A DNA stretch of 64,000 bases from the NCBI RefSeq assembly GCF_017316305.2, contig NZ_CP147250.1, positions 3,205,547 to 3,269,546 on the forward strand. Reading direction: 5' to 3'. How positions within the stretch are numbered: the first letter of the stretch is position 1; every line of letters begins with the position of its first letter. Source of the DNA: Enterococcus sp. DIV1094. Lineage in GTDB: Bacteria > Bacillota > Bacilli > Lactobacillales > Enterococcaceae. The position numbers and the translations under genes are program-made. The notes below the pieces were generated by a model. The model worked only from the letters and a program-made list of their open reading frames with translations, was not told the origin of the DNA and ran no database searches. This document shows, one piece after another, positions 62,847 through 64,000 of the stretch.

Positions 62847-63309
62847 TCAACTCACCTCGTTGATCCATCCACTCTTCTTCTGAGCAGACACTGATTTTTT
62901 GTTGGAGAAAATAGGCGGTGGCTACGCCAGTGCCTTCTTTCAACGTTCCAGAAAAAGTGCCGTCATAAATGCTTGTCGAACCGCAAGAAGGACTATTTGC
63001 TTTTAGGATCAACGTTGAGATCTGTTTTTCCTTGAGTCGTTGATAGGCTTTGATTGCCCCACTTTTATACACTTCGGTGACATCTTCACCAGAGACCGTC
63101 AAAACTTTTGCCCGCTGATGCCAAACATCAAATCCATCACCGCCAACGATTTCTGCTGGTTCTCTTGGAATGGGCAAGCCCCCTGCTACTTCGGGACAGA
63201 TCATGATCGCTTGACCTTCTGCCACAAGTTTTTTTAATGCAGGGATCGCTTTATCTCGACCATCATAACGACACAAAACACCACCTAAACAAGCACTGAT
63301 TCCGATCAT
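62836..63309 (-). CDS. DUF523-family protein
   Basis: This 157-residue cytoplasmic protein has the conserved Cys-containing segments of DUF523: [14 protein letters not shown] at the N-terminus, [18 protein letters not shown] and K-A-N-S-P-S-C-G. The Cys pattern suggests a metal or redox role; related domains are fused to 2-thiouracil-processing enzymes in other bacteria, which is only a hint. AAAGGAGAAAACGTACG precedes the ATG. It overlaps ylxM, so it heads that operon. Confidence 0.9.
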   Translation of the reverse strand: MIGISACLGGVLCRYDGRDKAIPALKKLVAEGQAIMICPEVAGGLPIPREPAEIVGGDGFDVWHQRAKVLTVSGEDVTEVYKSGAIKAYQRLKEKQISTLILKANSPSCGSTSIYDGTFSGTLKEGTGVATAYFLQQKISVCSEEEWMDQRGELNGN

Positions 63310-63436
63310 CGTACGTTTTCTCCTTTAACTGAGCAAATTGCTTTTATATTATACCATTTATTTAGCTGGTTAAATAGTCCTTGACCCTGATTCTGTGCTA
63401 AAATAAAAGAGATGAAATTTATCAAAAGGAGAATTT

Positions 63437-64000
63437 ATGAAAAAAGTATTAGTTGTCGATGACGAACCCTCAATTGTAACATTACTGACTTTCAATCTTG
63501 AAAAAGAAGGTTATAAAGTAACCAGTGCCGCTGATGGTCAAGAAGGTCTTGATCTTGCCGTGGAACATTCATATGATTTCATTATTTTAGATGTGATGCT
63601 CCCTTCGATCGACGGAATCGCGATCACTCAAAAACTCCGTCAAGAAAAAAATGAAACACCGATATTGATCCTGACCGCTAAAGATGACCAAGTCGATCGA
63701 ATCATTGGACTTGAGATCGGCGCAGATGATTATTTGACAAAACCTTTCAGTCCACGAGAAGTCCTTGCACGGATGAAAGCAATCTTTCGTAGGATCGAAC
63801 CACGAAAAACACAACCGGATGAAGCTGAACCAGAATATTTATCGATTGGACAGATCAGAGCTGATTTGACGAACTATCAAGTCACGATCGAGGATCAGCC
63901 GATCGAACTGACGCCAAAAGAATTTGAACTGCTCGTTTATTTCATGAAACGCAAAGATCGAGTGATCGATCGAGATACATTATTAGATCGTATTTGGAAT
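63437..64000 (+). CDS. OmpR/PhoP-family response regulator, partial at window end
   Basis: The first 188 residues are visible. The receiver domain has V-L-V-V-D-D-E-P-S-I, phospho-accepting Asp52 in FIILDVMLPSIDG, T-A-K-D-D, and Lys in YLTKPFSPRE. The start of a winged-helix output domain follows (E-L-T-P-K-E-F-E-L-L-V-Y-F, D-R-D-T-L-L-D-R-I-W-N). AAAAGGAGAATTT precedes the ATG. A PhoP/PnpR-type phosphate regulator is most likely, with a kinase gene expected beyond the edge; the missing end prevents a firm name. Confidence 0.92.
   Translation, partial: MKKVLVVDDEPSIVTLLTFNLEKEGYKVTSAADGQEGLDLAVEHSYDFIILDVMLPSIDGIAITQKLRQEKNETPILILTAKDDQVDRIIGLEIGADDYLTKPFSPREVLARMKAIFRRIEPRKTQPDEAEPEYLSIGQIRADLTNYQVTIEDQPIELTPKEFELLVYFMKRKDRVIDRDTLLDRIWN

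Overview
The window is low-GC Firmicute DNA with strong AGGAGG-type ribosome binding sites and sigma-A-like promoters. Two WxL/DUF916-DUF3324 surface clusters, several LPxTG proteins, a gutFRMCBA sorbitol operon and the ccpN / PPDK-regulator / ppdK group point to the genus Enterococcus. Use of both arabinose and sorbitol would fit species such as E. mundtii, but I cannot fix the species from sequence alone.

Layout. 1-4620: end of a medium-chain dehydrogenase, a secreted protein with nine Ig-like repeats and no visible anchor, an unrecognised alpha-helical protein flanked by inverted motifs, and a small membrane protein. 4690-10181 (minus): WxL cluster 1, with an L-type lectin WxL protein, a short LPKTG protein, two small WxL proteins and a DUF916/DUF3324 protein. 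10744-24641: a full arabinose locus. It holds araB-araD-araA, the repressor araR with operators, an ABC sugar importer with an orphan PTS EIIB, and a divergent three-component sensor (binding lipoprotein, histidine kinase, AraC-type response regulator). 24755-32212: a YitT-like membrane protein, a giant repeat-rich LPKTG adhesin split by a one-base frameshift, and an NADH-oxidase-family flavoprotein with Gln in place of the redox Cys. 32679-38513: the sorbitol PTS operon with an F6P aldolase/transaldolase-like gene. 38702-47241: an LPKTA surface protein, a long AT-rich gap, a TfoX C-domain protein, WxL cluster 2 and its Mga-like regulator. 47462-49879: TPP riboswitch and thiDME. 49947-54188: PPDK regulator, ccpN and ppdK. 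54282-64000: an rsgA paralogue behind a leader with a 24-codon ORF and a terminator, then the ribosomal/SRP neighbourhood rplS-trmD-rimM-khpA-rpsP-ffh-ylxM with a few inserted genes, and the start of an OmpR-type response regulator.

How it works together. The arabinose genes look controlled at three levels: AraR boxes at araB and araR, a CcpA cre over the importer promoter, and the sensor kinase pair next to the importer. The sorbitol operon has a cre and a long inverted repeat at its promoter plus its own PRD regulator and GutM. Much of the remaining accessory DNA encodes cell-surface proteins (two WxL sets, three LPxT-type proteins, one anchorless repeat protein). The most unusual signals are the rsgA leader, the adhesin frameshift, the orphan EIIB in an ABC operon, and the Cys-less flavoprotein overlapping the adhesin gene.
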